Source: Membranipora membranacea (lineage: Eukaryota; Bryozoa; Gymnolaemata; Cheilostomatida; Membraniporidae). Taken from it: DNA of 64,000 bases. Below the pieces are notes generated by a model that was not told the origin of the DNA, did not search any database, and saw nothing but the letters and a program-made list of their open reading frames with translations. Position numbers and translations under genes: made by a program. The stretch covers positions 23,052,025 to 23,116,024 of the forward strand of contig OU612070.1 of assembly GCA_914767715.1 (NCBI GenBank), written 5' to 3'. Positions 51,001 to 63,509 of the stretch are shown here, piece after piece; the stretch's first letter is position 1; the number at the start of each line of letters is the position of its first letter.

Positions 51001-54000
51001 AGAGAAAAAAGTGGGTAAAAGTAAACCTAAAACTGACACGAAAGAGGAGGCTAAAAAAACTGTCAAAAAGTCAAACCCAGTTAAAGACACCCCAGTCTCT
51101 CAAGCACTGACTGGTACAGGTCAAACACCAACTGCCACAAAGGCTTCAAAGATGAAACTTCAAGTGGCACAACCTCATAAACCTTTGACTGGTACTCCAA
51201 CAGAATTATCACCGGACAGTGCCAAAGTAAATAATTTAGTATCTTCCATCCTCTCAAAGCATCCAGATGAACCCAAACCTAACACCACCTCTTTTGAAAC
51301 CAAGGCGGCCGCTGGCCCCGATGAGAATAAGACTGAAGCTGTGAGCCATACACCATTAACTTCTGTAGCAAAGTCGACCGTTCAAAACTCAATATTATTC
51401 AATCTGCTTGATAAAACACCCAAAAATAGTGATAGCAACGATATCGCTCAACAGCCGTCCAGTAACATCTACCCGTCCACCTTGCCCAGTATTGAGAAAG
51501 TAGTGACCACCATAGCCGACAGCAGGGCAGGTATAGCTTCTCTCCTGGTTGAAGACTGTTCACCGCTGCCCACAATCAATATGCTGACTGATTGTCCTCC
51601 ATCCGGGAAGTAAGTGAGAACTTAAAGACTCATTCTCTGCATTATGTCACAGAACGAGAGTTACCTTCCCCTATGGGAGGCACTTTTTCCACTATCACTT
51701 ATTTGTGCAAGTAAAACATAGAATATTTTTACTATGCAAATCTGACACAACTTTATCATAAGTAACTGCCTGACTATAACATGCGTTGGTCTTGGGGTAG
51801 TCTTCAATATTTATGGTAGCTATGTAAGGCTTTGCAATGCCTGCTCATTGTGATGTTACTTCTGATCTGTGTGTCCATTGTTGAGCAAAACTAGATTTGT
51901 GTAGATAAGGCATTCACAAAACAGTTATACCAAAAACACAACAAGTTATTGTATATTGGTCGCACTGCCTGTGGTAAACAATATCAACAGAAATTGAGAA
52001 TTGATGCTCATACTGAACATATTGTTTTTTCTAGAGACACACAGCCGTCTGCTCAGAGAGAAGGTGATGTACTGATGTCGTTAGAAGCAGTATTAGAAGT
52101 TATCAATGAGGATATTGGAGATCTCAGAGCTTCATCACCAGCAGATTATGATGAATACAATGGTGAACAGACCGAACCTCTAGGTTGGATTTCTTTTCAA
52201 AATCTTAAACAGTGAAGTTTTCCCCTTTGGTGTTGTAAGTGCATTTATTTCTTCTCATGGTTTTGAGTCAACTCTATTGATTTTCAAACCGCAATCTTTG
52301 TAACAATGTGTTGCAGGCATACTCATACATACATTGTGAAGATTAGTTGGCTACAGTTACAACAACTGTTTTTATTGACAGATCTGAGTCTTGGGTCGGG
52401 AAGGGGCATCACCCCTAACAAACTGACAAAGTTTACTAAGTCTCAGCCGATATGTATACAGCTAGATGGCTCGCCCGAATCCTCAAGTACCGAGAATGAG
52501 AAAAGTGTAGAGCGCCCTACCAAATCATGTATACTGAGTAAGATTCATCCTAACAAATCATCTCTGGAATTGAACTATCCAGGAGGGATTCCTGCTCAGG
52601 GGTTTGTAGCATCGGTATATCCCATAACTAACAGTGCGGGTGGCGCTGGGGAAAATGACCCTAATAAGAATGACAAAGACAAAAGAAGGAAAGACCCCAA
52701 GGGAAAGGAGAGAGCTAAAGAACCTAAGAAAGCAAAGGAACCAAAACCATTGAAAGGTTCAAAACCACAAAAGCAGCCTAAACTACCCAAGGAACCCAAA
52801 CCGCCTAAAGCGACGAAGTCCTCTAAAGAACAACGTAAGTGCTCTTATAAATATGAGCCGTATCATGGTATCATATGTCATTCCTCATATCAGATCTGGC
52901 TACTGAGTAAATAAAGTATTTCAAGTTTATGAATTGAATTTAGAATTCAAAAGCTAAATTATGATCAAACTGTTGAATCAAGTTATAAGTTATTTATCTA
53001 AGACATGCTAACATATTTTTCTGTTTATGAGAATATTTCTTGTTACAGATTCAAGGCTCGGCCGGCCTCGTAAGGTTAAGCTGACCCCTGCACACATATC
53101 TCAGGTTACCTCACTCTGCTGCCTGCCTGGTTCTACCCTTCATACCACACGGCCTAGTGAGGACAGAACTATACACTACCCCGGGCTCAGTAGTACTCAG
53201 GTCGATCAAATACGACACGCTGATCGGTAAGAGCTTACCTACAGTGTTGTGAGATGCTATCTGTAGTGAGATCAGCTTAGTGAGATCAGCGTAGTGAGAT
53301 CAGCTTAGTGGTCAATTGACATGGTCATGTATTTTACCTAGTACTCCTTTTGTGCTTAGATCTGAATGTTGGGGATGAATAAAAAACAAGTCATTCAGTA
53401 AAACTGAAATGAAACTAGCACATCCTCGCTGTTGCTGTATTTGAATTTATTCAATGACTAATATCATTTGTAAGTGATCATTCCGTGTTCTTGATTATAA
53501 AGATTTAATTTAATGTTTACAGGTGGAATATAATCCGCAACCTGGTGGTGGACGTGAAGGATAAGTTAGTATGCGAGGCTCAGCACAACCATCACCGATG
53601 TACACCTTTCTGTAAGGACAGAGGTCGGGTCTATAAAGCTCCTCCTCACAGTCACAGCTTAGGTAAGGATAACCAAAATCCTAAAATACCGTGATACTTG
53701 ACAGAATGTATACGTAGGGTTGAAAACTTTCTCATGATTGCTGTGCTATGTACATCTTGAAGATCAACAGATGACAGTTCTACATAATACACTATAATTG
53801 CTTTCACAAACAAATCACAACCAATTTATTTTGTCCATTTATAAAACTTCACATAGTTAAATGATTGAAAATTATTTTTGATAATTCTCTAATCCCGACC
53901 ATAAATCTTGAAATTTGTGATAACAGTTTAACCAACAGAGGCAACAGGGCAGAGCACAGTTGACAGGGTTTCATTAATTTTAATTTGTAAGAACAAGTCC

Positions 54001-57000
54001 CTAGTTCTAGGGGAGGCAGGGACGCTCTGCCTCACCTAGAATGCTGAATAGAGTGGCCTAAAAATACTATAATTGAATATTCCAGGTCAGAATCAGCTCA
54101 TTTAGGACTTCCATTTGCTATTTATATTTCAAAACACATTGGAGGCTGGGCACTGGCCGGCAAAGGGGACTCAGGAGGAGCTGACAATACCCAACCTGGT
54201 GTTTCTTCACACCCTCAAGGATTTGCGCCTCCCCTACCAGTTTTCCTAAGCTATGGCACTGTAGAATGATCCTGTGATTTATAGTTTAGCACACTTACTT
54301 ACATTTTATTGTTTGCAGGATTCCCCACTGATAATATGAGAGATGACGTATCTCAGGTTGTCTATGACCTTCTTCAGGATATGAAGGACAGGGTACAATG
54401 TGACCTAAATCACTCACAGCAGATCTGTAACAAGGGATACACTTGTAAATACTCCCCTCGTGTTCATCCGTACGACACAGGATACAAAATCAGAGTATCA
54501 CCTGTCAAATCATCTCAGAGCGTGAAGATACCAACTGCCATCTATATGACTGGTAGTAAGATCAGGGTGTATAGTAGTGAGCTCGCTTCAATGTCAGCTG
54601 GGAAGACAACTCCTGATATGGATGAGAAAACCGAAAAAGGTAAGCCAACTTCAATTACTTGTTTGAATACCTGTTCAAATTACCTTTTTTGAATGTACTA
54701 ATGTACTTTACTTGGGGAGTTTACGACAAACTCCCTGTTTGACTCAGCCAGTGAAATGTAGAGTGAAAGTAAGAGGCTTAGTTAGGTTGCCCTATTGACA
54801 CATTTACTACTTGAACTCCGCATGATTGGTGAAAAAGTTTACCTAACACATCTGCCAAAACATTAGTTAGGTCCTTAGAATATCTGTAAGAGTACTCCTA
54901 CGATGAAATCTCTCTCTTTTTCAGAGAAACCATCTCCAAAGAAGATCACTCTAAAAGCCAACACAAAGAAGAAGATAAGTTCTGTGATGGCTCGAGTCAG
55001 CAAGAGAAAGGCAGCACAGGCCGCCGCAATCAGTATGTGTTAATTAATTTAATTCTCCAACTAGATACTAGTACTGAGTACTATGGGTACCTGTACCTGT
55101 ACTCCGATAGTTCAATCATGTTGTCTTATCCCCCATTGAAGACTAGATATTCAAATTAATGCCTGGTTGTTCGCCATTTTCAAAATGAGTGGTTTTCTTC
55201 TCGAACATTAGAGCAAGCATCTATTAAATTACACGCATTAACCATGGGCGATAATATGTGTGAATTGCTATAATATGGCGCTTGTTTTTTTTGGTTAAAA
55301 TTTCAATTTGAGGCTATTCAGATAGCTATGGCCAATCTATGATATCTTATTGTAGCTAATGGCGACAGACAGCAGATCGTGACGACGCTGGTTGATGACG
55401 TTGTGAGCCGAGTGGTTTGTGATACAGACCATTGGTCGTGTAGATTCAGGATAGGATGTCGTCCCGGTCAGATTGTATACTTATCACCCAACGAGATCGA
55501 GTCTATGAATCAGGACTTTATGGCTGCCGACGATACAGGTGTGTTTACCGCTCAACCTTCATTGAGGAATATTACAAGACCTAGAACCGATGATTCACAA
55601 TGAATCCTTATCTTAGCTTCTCTGAAAGGATTGGTTTGGCTACCATTGTGAATAGTGATAGAAACAGAATCAGGTTTTTGGTATCATATTAGAGTTCTCA
55701 GTCATTTAGAATACTACTCCACTACTGATAAACAGCTTGTTGCCCAGTTTCAACTGATTTTCACTCAAAGTTGAGTTGAGAAGGCACTAAAAAGGTGTCA
55801 CTTCGTATACCTGATGATGTCATAAAACTTCAACCATGTGGGATTATATGCTGATACAGTGCAGTTCCTCTGGGGACCACAAAAATTTGTTCTAATTAAG
55901 CCGAGTTTGAATTAAGTGACATTAGAATGCGTTGAGATCTGGCTGAAGCGACCGATTTTCCTTGTCTGAATTAACAGGAATTTTGAATTATAATGTTTGA
56001 ATCAACCAGCTGAGTGTGACATGGCGCCAGCAGCAACATCTTTATGGTGTGTGTTACTCTGAACAGTACCATCAAACCTAACAGCTCCACATGCTCACTC
56101 CGCAACAAACGCCAGAGCTGTGTACATGAATGCCGCACCGCAATGTACATCAATAGCTTTTCAAAATATGCTATCTAGGTTTTGTGTCACAATACATGAC
56201 TGAATTTTTTCCATTCATTCATGTAAAACTACTCCATTATAATCCCATGATTGCAATAAATTCTGATCTTTACTTATGATCATGATTTGATTCTTACTCT
56301 GACAGATCTACTAAAGCCGGGTCAAGGTGCTGAGACTGACAGAGAGGAGGTGGTGTCTGATCTCATGCACTGTATGCTCAATACAATAGTGTGTGATGTC
56401 GATCATCCAAAGAAAATAACATCTAGCGGTCAATGTCAGCCGGGTATATTCTGTCTTGAATACAGAAAGCATTGGCAAATCTCAGGCACTAACACCAAGT
56501 CGGCACGCAAAAATCAGAAAGGTTAAGCTTGGCTTTCTTAGGCCGTAATATAACAATATTTTCATATACCAGTGAAGCTTACTTATCATATAAGCTAAGG
56601 CTTATTATCATTCTTATGACATTACTTCCACACTCCTATTCTATAGCGCCATGTTGAAATGTATTATAACCAAATCAGATGTATGTTTCCATGTCAATCT
56701 CTTTCGATTGCAGTCAAAAAAGTGAGACCACCGAAAACTCCCACAGAGAAGAAAGAGAAGAAGCCGGCTGGAGTGGTGGTGGTTAAACCCAAACTAGTCA
56801 ATACTAAACCCGTCAAGACAACTTCTAGATCCGTCCCGTCTTCTAAGGTACGCTGACACCATCTACCAATTATATGAGTGCACTTCCTGTTACGCCAAAA
56901 GGGCACACAAAGAGTGTTTTGCAGTTATATCATAGTCTTATTATTTGTTTGTCTTCCATTAGCAGTCCAATATATAACTAGAGTATTCTCTGTTAATTTC

Positions 57001-58529
57001 AATGATTTCCTTTTAAAACAATTATTTTGTACTTTGCAGGCTAAATCTGATGTTCGAGGTAGGCAGCTACGTAAGATGGAAGGGAGACAGGATGATGAGG
57101 GATGGTCTGATTTAGACTCAGATCAGTATGGCTCTGGCGCTGAGGACGCTGATATGTCTCACGGTATGAAACTTATCCAACAGCCATAATGTGTCGCCTA
57201 TCATTATCATTACCTTTTTATTACATGAAAATGGAGAGGTGTACAGCTACCTGACAGCGGAGACCTACGTTTTAGCATCCATTTGTTATTGCTGAGCTAA
57301 GTTGTCTCCCCCATACTGCCTAGCTGAATGTTTCATAGAGGCATGTATGAATATTCTTCACTCCAGGTCAAGTGTTCTAATGTCCATCATATTCATTAAA
57401 CAGCATATAGATACTGGTATAACTGAGTATCAATAACAGAGGCTACTAGCTACTTTAAACGATGTCAGAGCCTTTATTATTTACAGGTACCCACGCCACT
57501 GACAGTCAGGATAGTACGGCCCTACAAACAGGAAGTAAAGGTGTGAAGAAAGGTACAATCGTAAAATGGGGGACCAGCGTCAAACGCGAGTCTCAATCTG
57601 AAGTTATAGGTAAGGTCCAGGTACTATTTTCTACTCTCATTGCCAGAGTGAGACAATATTCAACTTTTCACAATTCTAGAAGAGCAAAGTATCCGTAAGA
57701 GAAAAGGTTACTGACCAGTTAACAGTTACACACCTTTTCATTTCGAATAGGAAAATTGGTGTTAGCTAAGATCAAGTCTCCCCAAAGCTACCTTAACTAA
57801 ACTCCAGCTATCATTAACTCTTCTGGGGTACATGCATGTATGGCTTGTCAAGCCCCCCCACACTCTTGAATGTCCCTTTGATAGTGTTAAACATTCCTGT
57901 CATATGAAATTACGACAAATGTCATGTCAAATGTCTGATCATAATATCAGTATCATTGAATAATCCCTTCAAGTGGTCTGTTGTGATTTTTCTATTCCAG
58001 TAACTTCAAAGCATAATCAAAGGCGAGCTATAAAGGAGGACAAACCAGTCACTGATAGCAAAGGTTTGTAGTCAAGTCAACGATTCTGGAATTCATATTT
58101 TTGACATAATAATATGACAAGATTCAGAGTTGTGTCCTCATTGAGGTATAAGTGAGGAGAGGGGACAACTATTATATTATTGTTCTGAGTAGATAAATAC
58201 GTGGCTGCAATGTCGTTTACATGTATAAGGTTTTTTGATATTGCATGTAATAGCAAAAAAATTGAAGGTTTTGTTTTTAGATTGATGAGCTAATTTTCTA
58301 AACACCTATGCTGGAACATTTTCAAAATAAGTTTTAAGCTTGCGTGTAAAAAATAAGTTGACTGATACATGTTTGACATTGACCCTTTAATACTGCAGGT
58401 ATGGTTGAGTTGCCAGATTTGGGTATCGATGTAGTCTTAGCAGCGACATCCAGTGATGAGGACGACGCTTCTACAGAGCCTGATAGTGCAGGGGAGACAA
58501 CCAACAGGAGGAAAACATCACGAAGGTAA
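45070..58529 (+). CDS. Large nuclear-like protein with four CxxxH...C...C modules
   Basis: Nineteen exons: 45070-46698, 48088-48286, 48822-48986, 49250-49393, 49696-50055, 50421-51609, 52035-52183, 52382-52834, 53049-53226, 53523-53662, 54319-54639, 54925-55032, 55356-55538, 56306-56521, 56714-56847, 57040-57163, 57487-57609, 58001-58063 and 58399-58529. Every phase agrees, giving about 2,002 residues. I do not recognise the protein. Residues 1 to about 1430 are Ser/Asp/Thr-rich and probably disordered; they include three 11-residue repeats (NSNADSNTTSK type), a duplicated exon pair and a Lys/Pro-rich KEPKP tract. An AT-hook-like GRPRK follows at 53049. Four modules follow, one each in exons 53523, 54319, 55356 and 56306. 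Each has a hydrophobic helix, then Cys-x3-His, x2-9, Cys, x3-5, Cys, fitting zinc binding. The tail is Lys-rich, then acidic. A chromatin role is inference. The stop overlaps a perfect donor sequence, so the true 3' end may lie further on. Confidence 0.82.
48498..48536. repeat. CAGGGAGTT...AACTCCCTG palindrome without flanking repeats
   Basis: The ends match the mini-palindrome family (9-bp arms), but the 39-bp unit is longer and the 7-bp flanks (AACTAGT, ACCTTAT) do not match. It could be a decayed or longer version. Confidence 0.5.
48625..48669. repeat. 19-bp-arm hairpin in intron 2 of the large gene
   Basis: Left arm CAGCCTTCCTTGTGGCATC, 7-nt loop ATGTGAC, right arm the reverse complement with one mismatch. 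It lies about 150 bp before the acceptor of exon 48822. Confidence 0.75.
48967..49770 (+). repeat. Tandem duplication carrying an exon and intron
   Basis: The segment 48967-49335 recurs at 49374-49770. Each copy runs from an exon's last codons (AAG-AAT-AAG type, then a gtacgc/gtatgc donor), through a whole intron with shared text such as AGGTTTGTGAGAGTTTAC, into the next exon (TTTCGTTG.CTTCA.CTGC). The result is the homologous exon starts 49250 and 49696. A 21-bp sub-duplication (GAATCCATGCTATCTGATRA) lies inside exon 49250-49393. Confidence 0.88.
53264..53310. repeat. 14-bp tandem repeat, about 3.4 copies
   Basis: The unit TAGTGAGATCAGCT is repeated with one substitution, just after the donor of exon 53049-53226 in the large gene. 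Confidence 0.85.
54706..54744. repeat. GGGAGTTT...AAACTCCC palindrome, weak flanking repeats
   Basis: A 25-bp unit (54713-54737) with 8-10-bp arms. The flanks CTTTACT and TTTGACT match at five of seven positions. It is a probable old member of the mini-palindrome family, 70 bp after the donor of exon 54319-54639. Confidence 0.55.
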
Positions 58530-59302
58530 GTTATATACCACCAACTCCTGATCATCTCGTCAAGTTATATACCACCAACTCCCTATCAATATAACCTCAT
58601 GTTACTAGCCAACTCTCATTCATTCATATCATCTTCAGACGCAATCTCACAGTTTTAACAAGGGGCTACAATCCCAACTGCTTCAAATTTACAGGTCTTG
58701 TAATCAGGGTTTTTGTCCCAAGCTACCTGTTTAATTCATCATAAATGGTTTTCAAGTCAATCTAATGGATCGACATGACTACATGAACTTGCTCTTTTCC
58801 CAACATGGAAATAGCAGGGTATGTTTATAAATGGCTATGTCTCGATTGAGTCTCTCTTACATGTTTCTATTCAATGTAATGCCAGATAAGGCAACACCCA
58901 AATGACCTAGCGGAGACTTATCGAGCAGGTTTTGCTTTAATTTCAGACTGTATTATACTCTCTTGGTGTATAGCTTCACTATTTATCAGTTGTATAAGCT
59001 TTCCACCATCCCTGTTGCCAGTGACTGAGGCTAACTCATAGACCTGGGCTAGCTTTAGAAAAGCAAGCAGAATATCAATTAAATATATAGACAATCAATC
59101 AACTATGGTAGTGAGGAGTTTATAGACAAGAATTGGACTAAAGCAAAAGGTCTCATAGTAGTTAGCAATTATTATGATGTTTTGTTAAATTCAGTAGAGC
59201 TGTGCATTGAAGTCATCATCACAAAAAATGGTAGCTGTAGGTTTATTTTGGGTAATTTTGTTATTTTTTGCAAGCTCTAAATGCACAAAAAAACATTATA
59301 TT
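58530..59302. other. Convergent spacer between the large gene and the RING gene
   Basis: It holds the 3' UTRs of both genes. A 20-bp direct repeat, AAGTTATATACCACCAACTC, occurs at about 58528 and 58561. An acceptor-like TAATTTCAG near 58937-58945 opens a short frame that would continue the large gene for about 27 hydrophobic residues, if the donor at 58526 is used. I consider that less likely than the in-frame stop. Confidence 0.45.
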
Positions 59303-62300
59303 CTATGCCAGACGAAACTTCAAAAACTTTCTGCGGCTCCAGCATGGAGCTATTAGTATATCTTCGTAGATGGTTATGTCTCCCTCGCATTCCTCGAGTC
59401 TAGCGTGTGTTAGTGATGTCAGATGAATCCCTGAAAAAGGAGGCAATAAAATGAATCACTAGCTAGGATTCCCAGTCTCTCTGCCGCTCTTTTCCACCAA
59501 AAAAGTTTTTCAACTTTCCATGTGTTCCTCAATGCAATGCTTCCCGGATGGTTCTGCAGTATCATTTAGTTTGTTTTAGACGCTTTGTTGGCAGTGTTTG
59601 ATGAACACCATAATGTTATGTAATAATAAAAAAGCACTAGCTAGATATGATTAGACTTACATTTACAATATCCATAATAAGGATGTGCTGATTTAATTTG
59701 ACTTTAATCTCACCTGATGATGATATAACCCGTAGAGTTTTGCCTGATAGCACCACAATTATTCCATGTCTCGTGATGGCTAAGCTGGTGGCGTTATCCA
59801 TGTGGCCACATCGCCATACCATTGATAGTCCACCTTCTTTACATATATAATACTTTCTGAGTTCTCTGTCGACTAGGACTAGCAAATCACCATTACCGTC
59901 GAATAACACTGCGAGGGGACCATCATTCAGGGATACTTCAGAAACCTTTTCAGTTTCTCTATTGTATATTATGAGGCATTCATCGACCACCATTACCATT
60001 ACAATGAAATTTTCGGAGACTGTCAAGAAAGCTGGTGTGTGAGGGTTTTTGTATTTAAAGGCATGGTCAAACTGACTAAAGTCTGACGATTTTGTCACTA
60101 TTACTGTCTCATCTCCATCTTCATCTTCATCATAACCAATGAAGAAGTATACGCTCTCTCCTCTTGATCTGGCTATTGATGTAGTGTGTGTGACTTCTAG
60201 AGTGTGCTCAGCCTGTCTTAAGTCTGATGAGTAAATATATATACCATCTGAGAATCCTATCAGAAGCTTTCCCTCCTCATTGAAATGGGTTGTGTAACAA
60301 GCTCTATTTGTATCATGAGAGGAAATCATTTCCAAAGACTGGAACTACCGTGATGTTTAATTCTAAGAAACTGACTAGAGCACCTTCAAAAGAGAAAAAC
60401 GCACGAGCTAATGTTTGAAATAGACAAGGATTATTGTTAGGATTCATCCTATGTCATTCGAACTCCAATCTGCAACTGTGTTTCTGGCTTATTATAGATC
60501 AAATTATGATCAAACTTGCCTGTATTAGCACCTTGAGCCGCCACCTGCTCACCAGTAGATCGGGAATGACCGGAATACGGGCAAATTTGAGTCAAACATA
60601 ATCTGTACCACAATCTCAGTCAACTTTGGGTGCAGAGTGACGTAAGCTCACCTTTAAGTGCCTCCATGTCTTCAACTTCTAAGACTGGCGTCTCCAGTAC
60701 AGCCCTGTCATCAAACATCTTTGTCATCTCAGCTCTGCCTGTGATTATTCCCACTGAGCTGTTCGTATCTAGAAAGTGAGTAGCTTCCGCTCTTAGGTCT
60801 TCGTGATGTTCCCTTCCCTCTCGAAGAGTCTGCAGGTAATCTTCACTATTCTTTGTCATAGTCTTTTGGTAATCGTTAATCATCGCACACACCCGGGCCA
60901 ACTCCTTTCTCACTGTTGATATCTGCATGATAGATACACACAATTAGACGTAGGAATGCACATCAGAAGAGAATACATTGGCATAATTTTTTTGCGCTCA
61001 TAGCCTAGGTTCTTAGCCTAGGTTCCTAGCCAATGTTCCTTGACTATATTAACAGAAGCGAAATGGCTGACTGTTGATTGGGTGCTACAACTGCAAGAAA
61101 ACCACGTTGCAAGGTGGAGTAATATATTATGTGACATCTTCTGTGGTGAATTTACAATTGACACTGTAGAAACAATAGGAAAAGTTTTGAACAGTCTGTT
61201 CACACTTAGGGAGGAAATAACTCCATTACATAGAAATAAAAGCTAAAAATATGAAGGGGTTGGAGGGGTGGAAAATACTCACAAGATCATCTGCCTTGGC
61301 TTCCACCTGTCTGATTAGGCTTTGACATTCCTCCTCTACCTGGTCAACTTTCTGCCATGTCTCTTTCTCAGATCTACACATCTGCGTTATTTCAGCAGAA
61401 CACTTCTTGAGCATGTGGTTAAAGTTGGTCATCAATTTATCTACTGTTTGTTGAAGAGTTTGGTAATGATGTTCCTTTCTTTTCCCTGCCATAATGAAAT
61501 CACGTATGCTTACGGTTAAACTGTCATTAATATAAAACTCCCTCACCACGATAACACTCATACATGACAAGAACTAGTTAGATATGTTAAAAGTTGCAGT
61601 GGTGGGACAACATGTTCCCTCAATAAGCTGACGATTAATCAGTCCAGAAGTAAATTTATCTCAGCTCACCATTTTCGTTGATGCATTCTCTAGTCAGGCT
61701 ACACTTTGAACACGCAAGCGCATAACATTCCTTACAACACATAGTGTACTGCTGCTTCATGTGAGTGTCACAGAAAGCCTTCTTATAAAAGTTTGGTTTG
61801 GACAAGAACTGCCCTATGGTCACCAGCTGATGTTTCTCATCCTCATCACAAAAGTAATCTTCATGACTCTGCAAACAGAAGAGGATGGTTACAGCAAGGA
61901 GAACTCTTTGGTTACAACCTGTATGATGGATGAAAGTATACAAAAATATAAAGTTGCTACTCTTATGTTTGTTGACGTTGTTGATCTGGTGTTTTTGGAA
62001 TAAATGTCTCGGTTTGAATGCAGTTCAGTACTTGTTTCACTGTTTACTACATCTTTATTTAACCTGACTTACTTGTTTGTGATCCGAACATAACTTCTTG
62101 TTGCAGTCGAGACAGAAACTAACCGCTGCCGTCACGGTCTTGCATTTATCGCATCTCTCACTCAGATCAGGCTTCTTGGGCTGAGACGTGTGCGTTTGTT
62201 GTTGATGTGTTAAGGTTTCTGTAACGGCTGACGGTAGCATAGAAGTACTCTCGACTTCATGAGACTTACTGTAAATTATACCAGAGTAACTACATGAGTT

Positions 62301-62599
62301 TACTGTTAAAAAGGCAACTGTTACTACGTCTACCCGCTCATGACAGTAAGATTCTTGCACATCCGGACAAACATATGTATCGGTAACAATCAATACGAAC
62401 CCCCAGACTAACTCCTTGCCCAGACTAACCTGCAAATAGTACATATTATGGTTGTTGTTTCCTGTTTTTTGATGACTAGAGCTTCAACCAAACAAGGCAT
62501 ACAGAACATATGACCACATGGCAGCAGTTTAGGATCCACAAGATATTCCATCTCCTCCAGACAGCTTGGGCAGCGCAGTGTTACTTGTTTTCCTGCCAT
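59303..62599 (-). CDS. RING/B-box/coiled-coil (TRIM-like) protein with propeller-like C-terminus
   Basis: Exons on the minus strand: 62599-62430, 62268-62073, 61868-61670, 61485-61283, 60922-60652, 60338-59714 and 59430-59303. Residues 10-56 form a C3HC4 RING finger (Cys10, Cys13, Cys28, His30, Cys33, Cys36, Cys53, Cys56), so E3 ubiquitin ligase activity is expected from the family. Two B-box-like zinc sites follow: CDKCK...CSDH in exon 2, and CDTH...CCKEC...CSKC in exon 3. Exons 4-5 are charged heptad-type coiled coil. The 625-nt exon plus the last exon give about 250 residues of repeating beta-strand pattern (DGIYIYSSDL, LLVLVDREL), which suggests a WD/NHL-like propeller that I cannot assign. 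All junctions agree in phase except between exons 60652 and 60338. There a 2+3n-nt exon is missing from my model, or a one-base shift exists. The gene ends at a TAG at 59303. Confidence 0.8.
62401..62430. repeat. Duplicated splice-donor sequence
   Basis: CCCAGACTAAC occurs twice, separated by TCCTTG, directly next to the first exon of the RING gene. On the minus strand this places two GTTAGT donors 17 bp apart. The exon-proximal one gives the consistent frame. Confidence 0.6.
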
Positions 62600-63509
62600 A
62601 CTTAATAACTTTTAAAGGTGATCAATAACGAAGTGAATGATATGAATTAGTTAGGATAAAATGAAACTGTGTACTTCTCATTTCTTACTAAACTATAAAT
62701 GTGTTCAATGTTATCTCATTCCACATTGATAAACAATTCTCAAAAGTACCGTACAATGTCAATTATTGCCTTATTGTGTAGCGTTATTATTATACCCTGA
62801 CATGAAGCATACAAAAAATAATTTTGCTTTCACTTCAGGTAATAATGCCTTGATGATAGGCTAATATGATTTGTCAAAGCTTATTTGTACATTGGGACTC
62901 CATATAATAGTTGTCTACTCTTGGATCGGAATGATTATTTTGTTCTTGAAACGCATGTCGTCTTTCGAAGATGACCATATATATATGTCTTCTATCAACA
63001 CCCTCACCCAGGCCCAGCATCGATTATGTGATCACTGACAGGTTCAAATGTGTATGACCAAATTTACATGAAACCGAACACGAAAAAACGAAGAGTGAAA
63101 AATAAAGGAGCTGATCAATTTATATTGCTTCCATATATAATGATAAAAAAACTAACCTTTACTACTAAAAAAGAGTGTGTGGAAATGCAAGAGGAATAAA
63201 TTGATCCATTTTACATATTTTCACCATTAATAGTAACTAATATTTAATACTAATAAGAAAAAGAATAAAATTTTAAGACTGGCTAGGTTTGACAGATATT
63301 GTACTTTGTATGTTTAAAACACTATCGATGGCGAAGAAATCGTTTAAACCATGATTTTGCTAATGTTAAATGAAACCTACCATGCACTCAAAACTTTGCA
63401 TGATTTATGAAAAATTGAAAACAGATCTTGCTTAATTTAAAACTGCAAGCAATCGGGCCAGTGAGAGAGGCCTTGAATCTATCAACGTCGATACAGTAGA
63501 GGTAAGTTA
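62600..63509. other. Spacer between two same-strand RING/propeller-type genes
   Basis: It should hold the promoter/5' UTR of the RING gene (ATG at 62599, minus strand) and the 3' UTR of the partial gene ending at 63510. The sequence is AT-rich. No coding sequence or repeat was recognised. Confidence 0.45.

Noticed and set aside
52596-52799. Minus-strand open frame rich in Gly/Leu/Phe
   Set aside because: It is the antisense of the Lys/Pro-rich KEPKP tract in the large gene.
58946-59028. Extra final exon of the large gene
   Set aside because: An acceptor is present and the phase fits, but the 27-residue hydrophobic product is unlike the rest, and an in-frame stop already occurs at 58527-58529.
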